Shown: positions 1 through 10,000 of the stretch, piece by piece
Layout of the letters: each line of letters opens with the position of its first letter
Numbering within the stretch: the stretch's first letter is position 1
NCBI GenBank assembly: GCA_041738135.1
Contig: JBGSQK010000057.1
Coordinates: 1 to 64,000, forward strand
From: JAGOMX01 sp041738135
Lineage (GTDB): Bacteria; Pseudomonadota; Alphaproteobacteria; JAGOMX01
DNA length: 64,000 nt
Direction of reading: 5' to 3'
The notes under the pieces: model-generated
The model's database searches: none
Told to the model about the DNA's origin: nothing
Seen by the model: the letters and a program-made list of their open reading frames with translations, nothing else
Made by a program: the position numbers and the translations under genes

Positions 1-242
1 CCCCACAGGGCCCACAATCAGCTCAGACCAGCTCAGCTACCAAGGGGCAGCTGATCTGACCTGAATGTGGACTTATGGACAACACTGCCTTGTGCGACAT
101 TTCATGCATCCTTCAGTGTCACATGTATGTGAACTAGTACATTATGATCTCAGAAGTGACGAGGGAGTTTGAGATTATCCTTTCCATTAATCAACACCAT
201 GTTGTAATCTATGAGAATAGTATAGCAATGAGGGGAGTTATC

Positions 243-1169
243 ATGTCCATATTCAACGATCATCCTGAAAAAGCAGAAGAAAAAATTAACCCCTGTCCCG
301 GCGTTCAACGTCTGTTGACGGCTCGTTTGACGGATCTGGGTGGGTTTGGTGTTCGTCGGCTTTTGCCTTCGCCGCACCAGCATATGATTGGTCCTTGGAT
401 CTTTTTTGATCATTTTGGACCCACCGCAATGCCGCCGCACAAGGGTGTGGATATTCGGCCTCATCCCCACTTAAATATGGCAACTGTTACCTATATTATT
501 GAAGGCGGAATGCTGCATCAAGATAGCACGGGAGCTGTGCAAACCATATTGCCAGGTGCTGTTAATGTAATGTTTGCAGGTAAAGGTATCGTTCATTCTG
601 AACGAACCCCAACAAATTTGCGCGAAACCGGTCACACCATACAAGGGCTGCAGCTGTGGCTAGCTTTGCCTGAAGAAATCGAAGAAGATGATCCCGCTTT
701 TTATCACTATGGCGCAGAGGAAGTGCCCACATTTTCACAAGGAAATGTGAAGGGGCGGGTGCTCATGGGGCAAGCTTATGGTATAGAGTCTCCCGTGAAA
801 ACGTTCTCCCAGACCCTATATGTGGAAGCAACGCTACCCAAAGGCGAGGTTCTCAAAACACCTTCAGGTGTCAGTGAGGCAGGCATCTATGTGGTATCTG
901 GAGCGGTTTCCAGTGGAGATACGATCATCACAGAAGGTATGATGGCTGTTTCAAATCATACGGAAGGTATCGTGCTGACAGCACTTGAAGATGCACAAAT
1001 AGCTATCATTGGTGGCGAGCCCCTCGGCCTTCGATATATCTGGTGGAATTTTGTGTCCTCAGACATGAATCGGATTAACCAAGGCGCCATCGATTGGGAA
1101 GAAGGCAAGTTTCCTATCATTCCCACGGATCATGATGACTATATCCCGCTGCCGGAGCATAAGGTTTAA
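243..1169 (+). CDS. Pirin family protein
   Basis: Bicupin metalloprotein of the pirin family, 308 residues from the chosen start. The N-terminal cupin carries the family metal ligands: two histidines in RPHPH (H74, H76), then H118 and E120 in VHSERT, matching the His-His-His-Glu iron site of pirins. Bacterial pirins have been described as quercetinase-like dioxygenases or redox-responsive regulators; which applies here cannot be told from sequence. The frame is open from position 144, but the ATG at 243 follows a GAGGGGAG-type ribosome-binding site and begins where homologues usually begin, so the extra 33 codons are probably not translated. It is convergent with the DUF924 gene, and the two stop codons overlap. 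Confidence 0.88.
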   Translation: MSIFNDHPEKAEEKINPCPGVQRLLTARLTDLGGFGVRRLLPSPHQHMIGPWIFFDHFGPTAMPPHKGVDIRPHPHLNMATVTYIIEGGMLHQDSTGAVQTILPGAVNVMFAGKGIVHSERTPTNLRETGHTIQGLQLWLALPEEIEEDDPAFYHYGAEEVPTFSQGNVKGRVLMGQAYGIESPVKTFSQTLYVEATLPKGEVLKTPSGVSEAGIYVVSGAVSSGDTIITEGMMAVSNHTEGIVLTALEDAQIAIIGGEPLGLRYIWWNFVSSDMNRINQGAIDWEEGKFPIIPTDHDDYIPLPEHKV

Positions 1170-1726
1170 AATGACGATCCAGGCTGTGCTAGAAACTCTA
1201 TTTCCTCAGGTGTGTTGATGCGGCCAAGTATGGCGTTTCTATGGGGGAACCGGCCAAAGCGGGCGATGATATCCATGTGTTTGCGAGCATAATCTAAACC
1301 TTGGGGCTCGCCCAATGCTTCAAATAGACGGACGCATTCTCTTTGGTCATCAAGATTTTCGCTGTGCATGTAGGGTAGATACAAAAATTTGGCTTGAAAC
1401 AATGATAGTTCTTTGTCAAAACCCTTGCTGACGGCTAACTTGGCAATTTCTAAGGCTTTGCCATCCGTTGCAAATGACTGTGGCTTTCCTCGGAACATAT
1501 TGCGTGGAAATTGATCTAGGATGATGACCAGCGCAAGACAATCCTCGGCTTTCTGCAGCATTGCATCTAATCGGCCCGCTTTGGCATCCTCATAAGCATC
1601 GCCAAAAAAGTCACGAATCTGTTGGTCAATCTCTGGTGTGCTTTGAAACCAAAAAGCCCTCGGTGTTCCGTACTCAGGCTCTTGCGGGTCGCCAAACCAA
1701 AATGATAGAACTTTTGTAGTGATCAT
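1166..1726 (-). CDS. DUF924 family protein
   Basis: About 186 residues, matching the usual size of the DUF924 family, a helical TPR-like fold of unknown function common in Proteobacteria. Family hallmarks are visible: the N-terminal VLSFWFGD block, the LDQFPRNMFRG motif in the middle, and the C-terminal RFGRFPHRNAILGR block. The frame is open for 28 more codons upstream, but the ATG at 1726 is preceded by an AGGGG ribosome-binding site and the upstream residues are not family-like. The gene runs tail to tail with pirin. No function can be assigned beyond the family name. Confidence 0.85.
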   Translation of the reverse strand: MITTKVLSFWFGDPQEPEYGTPRAFWFQSTPEIDQQIRDFFGDAYEDAKAGRLDAMLQKAEDCLALVIILDQFPRNMFRGKPQSFATDGKALEIAKLAVSKGFDKELSLFQAKFLYLPYMHSENLDDQRECVRLFEALGEPQGLDYARKHMDIIARFGRFPHRNAILGRINTPEEIEFLAQPGSSF

Positions 1727-1890
1727 TATATTTTTTCCCCTATGGATCAGCATTACACGAAAGATATGCTTGTTCGCAATGAATATTTTGATATACCTGC
1801 AAATGTTCAAAAAATTTGCTTTTATGGGGCTTGTGCTGTAATTATAGTCATATGGTTAATTGATTAATGAATTTATTAAGGTTAAATAAG

Positions 1891-2664
1891 ATGAAAAATT
1901 TGATAATATTGATGAGTTTGGTAATAGGTACCAATTGTTTCGCTTCACAAACAGACGATAAGGAAAACGTTGAAAATGGTGCCGTAAGGCCTGTGCCAGC
2001 AAATGTTTTTGCAGATTTGCCTCCAAGTTTCGATTTTTTAAATCCTGAACATAAGTATAGGTTGCAGCTGGCCCATGCCAAGCTATTGAAGGCTTGCAAG
2101 ACGGGAAGCAAACTTAAGTTTGTGCAAGGCACGTTAGATTACTGTCCATATCTGGTTGGTAAGTTTAATAAAAATGAGAAATCATTACTTTATCTGGTCA
2201 TCAAAAATGCTAAACGTGGTTGTGGTATCGATGTGGTTTTTAATAATTTGGACGACAGGTTGCAGATGCAAAATTCTATTCTGCGATCTGTGAAAAAAAT
2301 TGGCGGGAAGATAGGCGATCTGGCAAACCTCAATTCTTTGCTTTCCATAGCTTGTTTTTATGGGCACAGGGATATGGCTGCTATGCTTCTTGATGAAGGT
2401 GCTGATGTGAATCACGTGGATGTTCAGGGGTTTCATACTATGCATAATGCCACACTAAATTATGGGCATTCCACAGAGATGATAAAGCTTTTGTTAGAGA
2501 AGGGTGCGCGCTTAAATCCTGTTAGCCGTCACCAAAAAACTCCCATGAATTTGATTGTAGCACGAAATGATGCGCATTATGATCGAGAAGATACGCTTGC
2601 TTTTCTTCAAAAATTAGGGGCAAAATACGCTAGTCAACTCATGGATGAAGCTAACGCAGAATGA
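1891..2664 (+). CDS. Exported ankyrin-repeat protein
   Basis: About 257 residues. It starts with a short basic-hydrophobic signal peptide (MKNLIILMSLVIGTNCFA), so it is probably exported by Sec. The C-terminal half holds at least two ankyrin repeats, recognised by FYGHRDMAAMLLDEGADVN and by the following MIKLLLEKGARLNP unit; the N-terminal 110 residues match nothing I know. Ankyrin repeats bind proteins, and exported versions are frequent in alphaproteobacteria that live in eukaryotic cells. The ATG at 1891 is preferred over 1867 because it has an AAGG site and opens directly into the signal peptide. Its stop overlaps the start of the HIT gene (ATGA), so the two are probably cotranscribed. 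Confidence 0.75.
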   Translation: MKNLIILMSLVIGTNCFASQTDDKENVENGAVRPVPANVFADLPPSFDFLNPEHKYRLQLAHAKLLKACKTGSKLKFVQGTLDYCPYLVGKFNKNEKSLLYLVIKNAKRGCGIDVVFNNLDDRLQMQNSILRSVKKIGGKIGDLANLNSLLSIACFYGHRDMAAMLLDEGADVNHVDVQGFHTMHNATLNYGHSTEMIKLLLEKGARLNPVSRHQKTPMNLIVARNDAHYDREDTLAFLQKLGAKYASQLMDEANAE

Positions 2665-3083
2665 ATATAGATCCACGTCTTGAAGAAGCGTCTTCTTTTG
2701 TAACGGACTTAGACTTATGTCAAGTCAGGTTAATGAATAACGCGAAATTCCCGTGGGTTATGTTAATTCCTAAAAAAGCAGATGTGTCTGAAATTATTGA
2801 TTTATCCGAAGACGACCAACTGCAACTCATGCGAGAAATAGCGCAAACCAGTCATATATTTAAAGCTCTGTTCAATCCCGATAAGCTCAATGTGGCCGCT
2901 TTGGGTATCGTGGTTCCTCAGCTTCATGTGCATGTGGTTGCTCGCTATAAAACCGATGCTTTATGGCCGGGCTTCGTTTGGGTTAACGGTGTCAGCGAAG
3001 CATATAGTCCTGAATTGTTGAGTTCTAGAATATCTGAAATTTCAGCCGCATATGAGGTTTACAAGAGTACTTCAGCCTGTTAA
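2661..3083 (+). CDS. HIT-domain protein
   Basis: 140 residues of the histidine-triad superfamily, nucleotide hydrolases or transferases acting on substrates such as AppppA-type dinucleotides. The active-site strand reads QLHVHVVAR, so two of the three triad histidines are present and the third position is valine or lies later in the strand; the conserved N-terminal WVMLIPK block is also present. The start codon overlaps the stop of the ankyrin gene by 4 bases, implying translational coupling, but nothing links the two functions. The substrate is unknown. Confidence 0.85.
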   Translation: MNIDPRLEEASSFVTDLDLCQVRLMNNAKFPWVMLIPKKADVSEIIDLSEDDQLQLMREIAQTSHIFKALFNPDKLNVAALGIVVPQLHVHVVARYKTDALWPGFVWVNGVSEAYSPELLSSRISEISAAYEVYKSTSAC

Positions 3084-3115
3084 TCTGCGGAAAATAGCAG
3101 GGGTGACAGACGAAG

Positions 3116-4048
3116 ATGAAAATCATATCGGGCAATAGTAATAGACCATTAACCGAATCTGTGGCTGAATACCTGCATTTCCCCCTCACTGAAGCCACCA
3201 TAAGGCGCTTTACAGATAACGAAGTATTCGTGGAAATTCTTGAAAGCGTTCGGGGTGAAGACATTTTTGTTATACAACCCACATCCTTTCCGGCTAACGA
3301 TAATCTGATGGAACTGTTGGTTATAATCGACGCTTTAAAGCGCGGATCGGCTAATTCCATATCGGTGGTGATTCCCTATTATGGTTACGGCAGACAAGAT
3401 CGCAAAACGGGCCCCAGGACTCCTATTACGGCTAAGCTAGTGGCCAATCTCATTACCGTGGCGGGTGCTAATCGGATCCTTACGGTTGACCTACATGCTA
3501 CGCAGATACAAGGCTTTTTTGATATACCCGTGGACAACCTTTATGTGGCACCTATTTTTGCCCGTGATATCCTGGAGAAATTTGGTAAAGGCACTGTAAC
3601 CATCGTGAGTCCAGATGTGGGTGGTGTTGCTAGGGCGCGATCTGTAGCCAAGCGCATTGAAGGTGATCTGGCCATTATCGATAAACGACGCGAGCAAGCA
3701 GGGGTTTCAGAGGTCATGAATGTGATCGGTGATGTAAATGGTCGGGTATGTATACTTCTGGACGATATCGTGGATTCAGGGGGCACCTTAAGCAATGCTG
3801 CTGCGGCTTTGTTGGATAATGGTGCTGCGGAGGTCTATGCTTACGTGACACACGGTGTCTTATCGGGTCGTGGCCCAGAGATAATAGGGTCTTCACTGAT
3901 TAAAGAATTAGTTATTACGGATACGATCCAAGCCACAGAAGATATCCGGAGTCTGAAGAAAATAAGGATACTCCCGGTAGGCCCATTGCTCGGTGAAGCC
4001 ATACACAGAATCGGCCTAAATCAATCGGTTTCGAGCCTTTTTCAATAA
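3116..4048 (+). CDS. prs: Ribose-phosphate pyrophosphokinase
   Basis: Makes PRPP from ribose 5-phosphate and ATP in the cytosol, feeding purine, pyrimidine, histidine, tryptophan and NAD synthesis. At 310 residues it has the standard length of class I PRPP synthetases. Visible signatures are the N-terminal SGNSNRPLTESVA block, the YYGYGRQDRK flexible loop, DLHATQIQGFFD and the PRPP-binding loop LLDDIVDSGGTL. Start is ATG with GACGAAG upstream. It sits just before rplY-pth-ychF on the same strand, an order common in alphaproteobacteria; the 134-base gap leaves room for a separate rplY promoter. Confidence 0.97.
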   Translation: MKIISGNSNRPLTESVAEYLHFPLTEATIRRFTDNEVFVEILESVRGEDIFVIQPTSFPANDNLMELLVIIDALKRGSANSISVVIPYYGYGRQDRKTGPRTPITAKLVANLITVAGANRILTVDLHATQIQGFFDIPVDNLYVAPIFARDILEKFGKGTVTIVSPDVGGVARARSVAKRIEGDLAIIDKRREQAGVSEVMNVIGDVNGRVCILLDDIVDSGGTLSNAAAALLDNGAAEVYAYVTHGVLSGRGPEIIGSSLIKELVITDTIQATEDIRSLKKIRILPVGPLLGEAIHRIGLNQSVSSLFQ

Positions 4049-4182
4049 GTTTGAAAAAAATGAGTGGAAAAAAAACTAAAAACAGTGCAAATATATCAGT
4101 CATGTGTGGATATTTATGCGCAACCGTGCTATAGGTCTGCGTAGATACGAAACAATAGTTATTAAAGGATATGGAGTTTTAA

Positions 4183-4818
4183 ATGGCTAACATAGGCAGT
4201 ATTGAGGCGCAAGTTCGTACTCTAGTTGGAACTGGCGGGGCACGTGCCGTTCGCCGCGAGGGACGTTTACCAGGCGTAGTTTACGGTGGTGGACAAGATC
4301 CCGTTTTGATTTCAATCGATCCTCGTATGATCGAAAAAGAGGCGCGTTCCAGTGCATTCTTTACTAAGTTGTACGAACTGAACATTGGTGGCAAGAAGGA
4401 ACGCGTTCTGCCAAGAGATTTGCAACTTCACGTGGTTAAGGATCATCCCATCCACATCGACTTTATGCGTGTGGTGAAGGGCGATCGTATTCATGTTTCG
4501 ATTCCTATTATGTTCATCAACGAAGACAAGTCGCCTGGCATTAAGCGTGGCGGTATGTTGAACATCGTTGTTCATGAACTTGATCTGGCTTGTTCTGCAG
4601 ATAGCATTCCTGAAAAAATCGTATTCGATTTGGCAGGTCGTGATTTGCACCAATCAATTCACTTAAGCGATCTAGATTTGCCGAAAGATGCGGTTGCTTT
4701 GCATATGGATCCTGAGGGAACCATAGCAACAATTATCGCTCCTTCTGCGGTACGTTCTGCAGGTGGTGATGATACAGATGAGGAAGCAGCAGCTGAAGCT
4801 GAATCGACTGAGTCCTAA
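4183..4818 (+). CDS. rplY: 50S ribosomal protein L25/general stress protein Ctc
   Basis: 211 residues, the long two-domain (Ctc, TL5) form of L25 that binds 5S rRNA. The N-terminal part has the family RREGRLPGVVYGGG loop and the HIDFMRV motif, followed by the beta-rich C-terminal domain and an acidic Ala/Glu tail. An AAAGGATATGGAG site precedes the ATG. The gene is 31 bases upstream of pth, so the pair is very likely one transcript, as in most alphaproteobacteria. Confidence 0.96.
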   Translation: MANIGSIEAQVRTLVGTGGARAVRREGRLPGVVYGGGQDPVLISIDPRMIEKEARSSAFFTKLYELNIGGKKERVLPRDLQLHVVKDHPIHIDFMRVVKGDRIHVSIPIMFINEDKSPGIKRGGMLNIVVHELDLACSADSIPEKIVFDLAGRDLHQSIHLSDLDLPKDAVALHMDPEGTIATIIAPSAVRSAGGDDTDEEAAAEAESTES

Positions 4819-4849
4819 CATTAATGACATCAAGATAAGGTTTATGGGC

Positions 4850-5428
4850 ATGCTGTTATTCGTCGGGTTAGGAAATCCGGGAGCACAGTATGCCGATAAC
4901 CGCCACAATGTTGGTTTTAAGATTGTTGAAGCGATTCAACAGACATATAAACTCCCCGAATTCACATCCAAGTTTCAAGGTCTCGTTTCAACCGGTCAAA
5001 TTGGCACGGAAAAAGTTATTTTGCTCAAACCTCTTACCTATATGAATTTGTCAGGTCAATCGGTGGGCGAGTGCATGCGGTTTTACAAAATATCCATTGA
5101 TCAAGTGTATGTGTTTTACGACGAAATTGATTTGGTGTTGGGTAAGGTAAAAGTCAAGCAAGGTGGTGGTGCTGCTGGTCACAATGGCATTAAGAGTCTG
5201 GATGCGCATTTGGGTAAAGATTACTGGCGCGTTCGTTTCGGCGTTAGTCGTCCTTTACACAGCCAACAGGTGAGTTCGTATGTTTTGCAGGATTTTACGT
5301 CCAACGAAAAACCAGAAGTGCAGGATTTAATCCACATTCTGGTGGATGAAGTTTCGAAATTGGCCGCGGGCGACAAGGAGGGCTTTATGTCTGAGATCGC
5401 ACGACGGAAGCAGGGTATGATGAAGTGA
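4850..5428 (+). CDS. pth: Peptidyl-tRNA hydrolase
   Basis: Releases tRNA from prematurely dropped peptidyl-tRNAs. About 192 residues, with the family core GLGNPG (residues 6-11), the catalytic histidine H19 in NRHNVGF, the KPLTYMNLSG block, and the YDEIDL and GGGAAGHNGIKS motifs. The frame stays open through the end of rplY, but the ATG at 4850 gives the conserved N-terminus and sits 9 bases after AAGG; the ATG at 4844 in the same frame is the alternative and changes only two residues. Downstream comes a perfect inverted repeat, then ychF. Confidence 0.96.
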   Translation: MLLFVGLGNPGAQYADNRHNVGFKIVEAIQQTYKLPEFTSKFQGLVSTGQIGTEKVILLKPLTYMNLSGQSVGECMRFYKISIDQVYVFYDEIDLVLGKVKVKQGGGAAGHNGIKSLDAHLGKDYWRVRFGVSRPLHSQQVSSYVLQDFTSNEKPEVQDLIHILVDEVSKLAAGDKEGFMSEIARRKQGMMK

Positions 5429-5500
5429 GTATGAGAAGGCTTGCTGCCTTTTCTGTAAGAATGCATCACTTCCTTTAAGTTAATAGGTGATCCCTACACC

Positions 5501-5615
5501 CGTCATTGCGAGCCCTTCTTAGGGCGTGGCAATCCACTTTGGAGTAGTCGTATTACAAGGGTTTGCGGCGGCTTTTAAGTAGATTGCCACGCCCTAAGAA
5601 GGGCTCGCAATGACG
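5501..5615. repeat. Perfect 34-bp inverted repeat between pth and ychF
   Basis: Bases 5501-5534 and 5582-5615 are perfect reverse complements, separated by a 47-base loop. Each arm contains its own smaller palindrome (GCCCT..AGGGC). The arms begin and end with CGTCATTGCGAG and its complement, a sequence type seen in dispersed palindromic repeats of several proteobacteria. It lies wholly between two same-strand genes and has no coding content. It may be a non-autonomous mobile repeat copy, and when transcribed it would form a very stable hairpin that could separate pth and ychF mRNA. Confidence 0.85.
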
Positions 5616-5649
5616 GATGCAGGGGCAAAACAATCGGAGAAAGTAAGTC

Positions 5650-6753
5650 ATGGGTTTTAACTGCGGTATAGTAGGTCTGCCAAATGTGGGTAAATCAACG
5701 TTGTTCAATGCGTTAACAGCAACGGCTGCGGCCGAGGCTGCTAATTACCCGTTTTGCACCATCGAGCCCAATGTGGGTAAAGTGGGTGTGCCCGATGACA
5801 GGCTTTATAAGCTTGCGGCCGTGGCTCATTCAGCCAAAATCATACCGACCCAACTGGGTTTTGTGGACATTGCAGGTCTGGTGCGTGGCGCTAGCAAAGG
5901 CGAGGGGCTTGGCAACCAATTTCTTGGCAATATCCGCGAGGTGGATGCCATTGTTCATGTGCTCCGCTGCTTTGAGAATGACGATATTACCCATGTGGAC
6001 GGTACCGTTGATCCAATTCGTGATATTGAAACCATCAACACAGAACTAATGCTGTCTGATCTGGAAAGCTTACTCAAACGCAAAGACGCCCTCGAGAAAA
6101 AAGCCAAAGGCAGCAAAGATGTAGAGCTGTTGCTCACCTTAAAGATGGTGGACAAAGCTCTTCCCTTGCTGAAAGAAGGCAAGCCTGCCCGTTTTGTGGA
6201 GCTGGCGGAGGGTGAGGACTCAGCCTTTAGACAGTTGCAGTTACTAACCTCAAAGCCCGTACTTTATGTCTGCAACGTAGCTGAAGACGAAGCCGCAACC
6301 GGTAATGATTGGACCCGTAAGGTTGAAGCCTACGCGGAACAAGAAGGCAGCAAAGTGGCCATCATCTCCGCAGCCATCGAGTCAGAAGTAGCCATGCTGG
6401 AGTCTGAAGAAGAAAAGACTGAATATCTAGACTCCCTAGGTCTTAAAGAAACAGGTCTAGCACAAGTGATCCGCAAAGGCTATGAGCTGCTGGGGCTGAT
6501 CACATTCTTTACCATCGGCCCCAAAGAAGCCCGTGCCTGGACTTTGCGCAAAAACTCAACGGCGCCGGAGGCAGCTGGTGTCATCCACACAGATTTTCAA
6601 CGAGGTTTTATCTGCGCCGAAACCATCGCCTATGACGATTACATCACCAACAACGGCGAGCAAGGCGCCAAAACCGCCGGCAAATGGCGCCAAGAGGGCA
6701 GGGACTATGTGCCACATGACGGTGATGTGTTTCATTTTAGGTTTAATGTGTGA
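5650..6753 (+). CDS. ychF: Redox-regulated ribosome-binding ATPase YchF
   Basis: Obg-family P-loop protein of 367 residues, usual for YchF. The first nucleotide-binding motif is GLPNVGKST (residues 9-17), followed by the TQLGFVDIAGLVRGASKGEG switch region. The C-terminal TGS domain ends with the family block LRKNSTAPEAAGVIH and closes with DVFHFRFNV. YchF binds ATP rather than GTP and associates with the 70S ribosome; in E. coli it limits the response to oxidative stress. It lies downstream of pth in the usual alphaproteobacterial order, separated by the 34-bp inverted repeat. Confidence 0.97.
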   Translation: MGFNCGIVGLPNVGKSTLFNALTATAAAEAANYPFCTIEPNVGKVGVPDDRLYKLAAVAHSAKIIPTQLGFVDIAGLVRGASKGEGLGNQFLGNIREVDAIVHVLRCFENDDITHVDGTVDPIRDIETINTELMLSDLESLLKRKDALEKKAKGSKDVELLLTLKMVDKALPLLKEGKPARFVELAEGEDSAFRQLQLLTSKPVLYVCNVAEDEAATGNDWTRKVEAYAEQEGSKVAIISAAIESEVAMLESEEEKTEYLDSLGLKETGLAQVIRKGYELLGLITFFTIGPKEARAWTLRKNSTAPEAAGVIHTDFQRGFICAETIAYDDYITNNGEQGAKTAGKWRQEGRDYVPHDGDVFHFRFNV

Positions 6754-6973
6754 TCGAGGATTTGTTTCAAGTTTGTACAAATGGTCATTCATTCCAGAAA
6801 CCTATCAGCGCAAGCGATATTGACGATCTACTGCGGATGATTCCTATGTTTGAGGTATGGGGCAACATGCAAATTACGACGTCCTTAACACATCTAAATT
6901 TGGTTAGATTAGAGGCTTTCTTCCAGAGAATGAACCTGATCAAAAGCTGATTATACATAATACAACATTAAGT

Positions 6974-7002
6974 TTGACTTATTGCAAAATATTCGATATA
7001 GA
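6974..7002 (+). promoter_or_regulatory. Sigma-70-type promoter of the alpha-solenoid gene
   Basis: TTGACT at 6974-6979 and TATAGA at 6997-7002 are separated by 17 bases, close to the housekeeping consensus and correctly placed 69 bases before the ATG at 7071. The rest of 6754-7070 holds no convincing gene. This promoter supports the large exported protein as a single transcription unit. Confidence 0.6.
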
Positions 7003-7070
7003 GAGGTTTTATTAAAGAAATATTATTTGTGCCAAGCACAAGAATTGTAGCCATAAAGGAGCTGATGTAT

Positions 7071-10000
7071 ATGAATCGTTTTATTTTAACTATGTTTTTA
7101 TCTTTGTCCGTATTATTCGCCGATAGTTGCCTGGCATCAGAGCAACCAGGTGTTCAAATTACCTGCGATGCTCCTGAAATCTCAGCTGCTCTTGAAAATA
7201 TAGAGGATATCCAAAAGCGCGAACTTATTTGGAACTATGCGTTAAAGATATGCGGCAACCAGATGCAGAACAGCTCTGCACATATAGCAGTAATTAATAC
7301 TCTCTCATCTCTTGATGACGAATCCTTGGAAAAAACAGCCAACGATATTCTGCAACTAACAGAACATCCCGATTTACGTGACCGACCAGATTGCCCGGAT
7401 ATATTTCGAAAAATACTAGTCAAATTTGAATCTGGACCAAGCGTTGTGTGTCATGACGAACTCAACAGAAGATTAAATGCTGCACCAATTGTCATAGAAT
7501 ATATCAAAAAAAATAATCTGGATCTTGCAGGCCTATCAAGTGTTGTTAATAGCGTTTCCATGCCAGCCATAGCTAGGAAAGAACATGCGGTTGAATTATT
7601 GTTATATACCTGTGAGGCCATCGCTAAAGACAGAAAGTGGTCTGCTGCTGAACATGCCTGCATAATTTTAGCATTGACTAGTCAATCCGAAGAAGAATTA
7701 AAGGCACTCCCCCACGCAATCAACCAAATCTTGGAAGGATACGACTCAGGTTATCGGAATAATAATCATTTAATTTGCGATATCATTCGCTATGCGCCGA
7801 TTGAAAGAATAACCGAGATTTTGACTAAGACTGTTGCTTTCGCTCAACAAAATAATATTCCACCTGTATCAGTTTCAGGACTATTCAAGGGCTTTTCTAA
7901 ATTAACCCCTGAGAATGAAGAAGAAACCCTTAGGCTAGCGACCGTCTTTATGAGAGAAGCCCAATGCGATTATACCAAATACAATTTTTCATACTATTTT
8001 GATAACTTCATCAGCGGCGCCCTAGATACAGGAGCTTTGAATGGTATTAGTGAAACCAAGATACAAGCCGTCATTGAATATGTTAAACAATGCGGCTTTG
8101 AACTAGGTGAAGCTAGCAGCCTTATTAGGTCTGTGGCTAGGATTCCTGATGCCAATGTAGACGGTTTACTTAAAGCAGCACGTCTAATTTGTATGAAACA
8201 AAATTGGCAAATCTATGATCACGCCAATTTTATCGGATCATGCGCAAGCCTCCCTATAGATCGTGCAGAGATGGTTTTCGATGCAATTTGCAGTATTGTT
8301 GGCGGAGACAGCATGCGACCCCATGAATATGGTGAGATGTGCGGCACATTAGGACTCGTTCCCTACGAACAATTAGAGCATACTTTGACTTCACTCAAGA
8401 CCCTTGTGCTTGAGCAAAAGCTAAGTACGAGGGTAGTCAGAGGGATTCTTTCCGCATCTTGGAGCGATCCAAAAGAGCGCATACCCTACGCCACCAAATT
8501 TGCGAGATCTATGATTGATAAGGGTCTTATAGAAGAATACGACCTTACTACCCTAATGGGATACATGATTGAGATATCAACTGATCGATTGGCAATATTA
8601 TGTGATGCGCTTCCTGAATACTGTGTCAGTGACGAGTTGCATGGCAATGATATACATGGGTTTATCTATCCTTTACAAGAAGTACCTGCGGCACGGATGA
8701 CCCTTGCCTTTAAAAAAGCAGCTTTACTCGCCGCTGGTAAAAACTGGGAACCCGCGCACCATGTCAAAATGATAGAGGCATTAGGCGAAGTACATCCTGA
8801 TCATATGGATACAATATTAGATGCATATGCCTCCATAGTTGAAGGCAAAAACTGGGATGGAAAAGCTCACGCTAAGATAATCAGTGCATTAGCCAACGTT
8901 CCCGTGGAACAGATAGCATATTTGTTAAAAACACTCGCCCTTATCACTAAAGATAAAGAATGGACCGGAAAGGACCATGCGACGTTACTCATTACTTTAG
9001 CACTTGCACCCTCGAATCATATGACTGAGGCATTAGATAAGCTTGAGAATGTGACGCAAGTCTATGACTGCGACGCAAAAGTTCAAACGTTCATCATCCA
9101 AACACTTTGCAATACGAATCCCGAAGAGTGGGATCATATGCTAAACATACTCAAGCCTATCATTAGCTACAAAGATGCAGAGAATCCCCTAGATTTACGT
9201 GGCATATCCTATCTAATAAAACTATTTCCTGAATCGGAAAGCGTTAGATTTATAGAGAGTTGCATAAACGCGTTTGAAGAAAATCCAGAACCCTTCTACG
9301 ATGAAAACGAAGATGATGATGCCTTCGACCCCATTATAACGAATTTTATTGCATCTATTGACTCGCGAGATAATGATGACAAGCAACAACTCCTTGATTA
9401 TTGGAAGGATATGATGGTTGGTGAAAATCCTTTACTGGCAAGAATAGTATGTGGGTTTATCGAGGACCAAGGTCTGGCAATGGGTTTTGTAGAAGAAGAC
9501 GAAATCGTCCAAATGGCTATGCGGGTGATGACGGTTTTAGAAGACGGTGACGAACGTGGCGCCCACGTTATTTATGAAAAGCTCAAAGCCAAAAGAACAG
9601 TTCCAATAGAGTGGGGAAAGCTAAAGGTTATACAGGGCTGTATTGACGGTCTGAACGTGCGTCTGAATCCTGTAAAGATTGCTAATCTTGGAGCGTCCAT
9701 GAAATTGGAGTTATCTTCCGTTCCTAAGCTTAATGCCAAAAATTTCATAGACCTGCTGAACCAACTTCAGATAAGATTAAAGTCCAATGAGGATCTCTTG
9801 AGAGATGCATCTCACATCATGGATCAGACCAAGTCCGAACATGGCGGAGAAGCTCCGGATGACTTCTCTGAGGACGAGGATGAAGAGCCTTTACCCCAGA
9901 TGCAAGAAGTTGAGTCGCAAAGCGATGAAGACGTATCAACTGATGAACAGCAAGAAGCCTTGCCGAAAAATTCTAGGCTTCTATTGAAGCTCATCGAAAA

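Noticed and set aside
1..60. CAGCTCAG direct repeats and an AGCTGAT/ATCAGCT pair
   Set aside because: Too short and imperfect to call a binding site or repeat element; the neighbouring gene beyond the left edge is unseen.
6750..6950. 66-codon frame overlapping the ychF stop
   Set aside because: GTG start inside the ychF end, no independent ribosome-binding site, no recognisable domain, and followed by a promoter for the next gene.
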